A stretch of DNA of 64,000 nt, taken from NCBI RefSeq assembly GCF_963855985.1, contig NC_087092.1, positions 8,308,001 to 8,372,000 on the forward strand, written 5' to 3'. How positions within the stretch are numbered: the stretch's first letter is position 1; every line of letters begins with the position of its first letter. This document shows, piece after piece, positions 63,741-64,000 of this stretch. The position numbers and the translations under genes are program-made. This DNA comes from Ostrinia nubilalis (taxonomy: Eukaryota; Arthropoda; Insecta; Lepidoptera; Crambidae). A model generated the notes under the pieces. That model was not told where the DNA came from. It did not search any database and saw nothing but the letters and a program-made list of their open reading frames with translations.

Positions 63741-64000
63741 TATGGAAAGAAAACACCCAGACCAATACAAAAAAATATGTATGCAATTTTAGTATAATAT
63801 TTTTATTTATTAATAAACAAAAAGACTGAACAAAATTGATGCGTGTACTGATTAATGTAATTAACTACATGCAAAGTTTCGTGAATTGCAACAACTATAA
63901 TTTATTATCCAAGCTCTAAATAATCGCTACTAAGAGTAACTGATCATAAAATGTTTTTCCAATCGCTCAAGCTCCCGAGGACCTAACGATAGGTCGGGTG

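Larger units (their letters stand above)
34988..64000 (-). other. long 5' intron of Rbfox1, open at the window edge
   Basis: About 29 kb without a convincing exon. Exon a begins with a phase-0 acceptor, so its partner lies beyond the window. The stretch holds GC-rich islands, a composite splice site at 53941/53942 and, from 46551 on, mobile DNA. Between 34990 and 46500 I see no clear transposon; 59000-61000 is likewise featureless except for a purine-rich block near 60100-60650. Confidence 0.6.

Overview
The window is eukaryotic and most likely from a moth or butterfly. It is AT-rich, has long introns with standard GT-AG junctions, is littered with short AGGTAGGTACCTAC-type runs common in Lepidoptera, and carries Lepidoptera-style repeats: Helitrons ending in CTAG, LINE tails, MITEs and long fold-backs. 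It is not a compact microbial region. Most long open frames are chance reading frames in introns or repeats. Species and family names are from memory, with no database search.

Two genes lie on the minus strand. (1) 1046-17244 is a complete 11-exon gene for a 739-residue cGMP-dependent protein kinase: pseudosubstrate-like segment, two cyclic-nucleotide-binding domains, AGC kinase domain and a C-terminus ending SGWDIDF. It looks closest to the third insect PKG type (Drosophila CG4839), not to foraging or Pkg21D. All exon phases join without a frameshift. (2) About 17770-34987 holds the 3' two-thirds of an Rbfox1 (Fox-1/A2BP1) splicing-factor gene. Eleven exons encode 400 residues, including the whole RRM and the Ala/Pro-rich C-terminal region. 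The first exon(s) lie beyond 64000, so 34988-64000 is read as intron. The last coding exon, between 22682 and about 18000, is not settled; one candidate is listed.

The best biology is in Rbfox1 splicing. The 93-nt exon carrying the RNP1 half of the RRM has the Fox-protein target TGCATG overlapping its 5' splice site, touching its 3' splice site, and again just upstream. This is the arrangement expected for protein-dependent self-skipping. A further exon has TGCATG abutting its acceptor. Two exons are 21-nt, frame-neutral microexons. A 78-nt stop-containing candidate exon follows the RRM exon. A composite TTTGTTACAG|GTGAGT site at 53941/53942 in the long intron looks like a recursive-splicing ratchet point.

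Mobile DNA: decayed LINE and fold-back patch (3840-5540), a motif-rich repeat (6260-7070), a MITE beside a kinase exon (8160-8878), a Helitron with a helicase relic (9978-11386), a hAT-type MITE with a perfect 8-bp target duplication (21295-21691), a 2.1-kb fold-back holding a LINE relic and a nested Helitron whose empty site survives in the other arm (46551-48698), a 157-bp inverted duplication (51256-51754), a 1.4-kb fold-back (57575-58964), and LINE and Helitron remains (61048-63740). The long Rbfox1 intron also has GC-rich islands in AT-rich DNA that are candidate regulatory elements.
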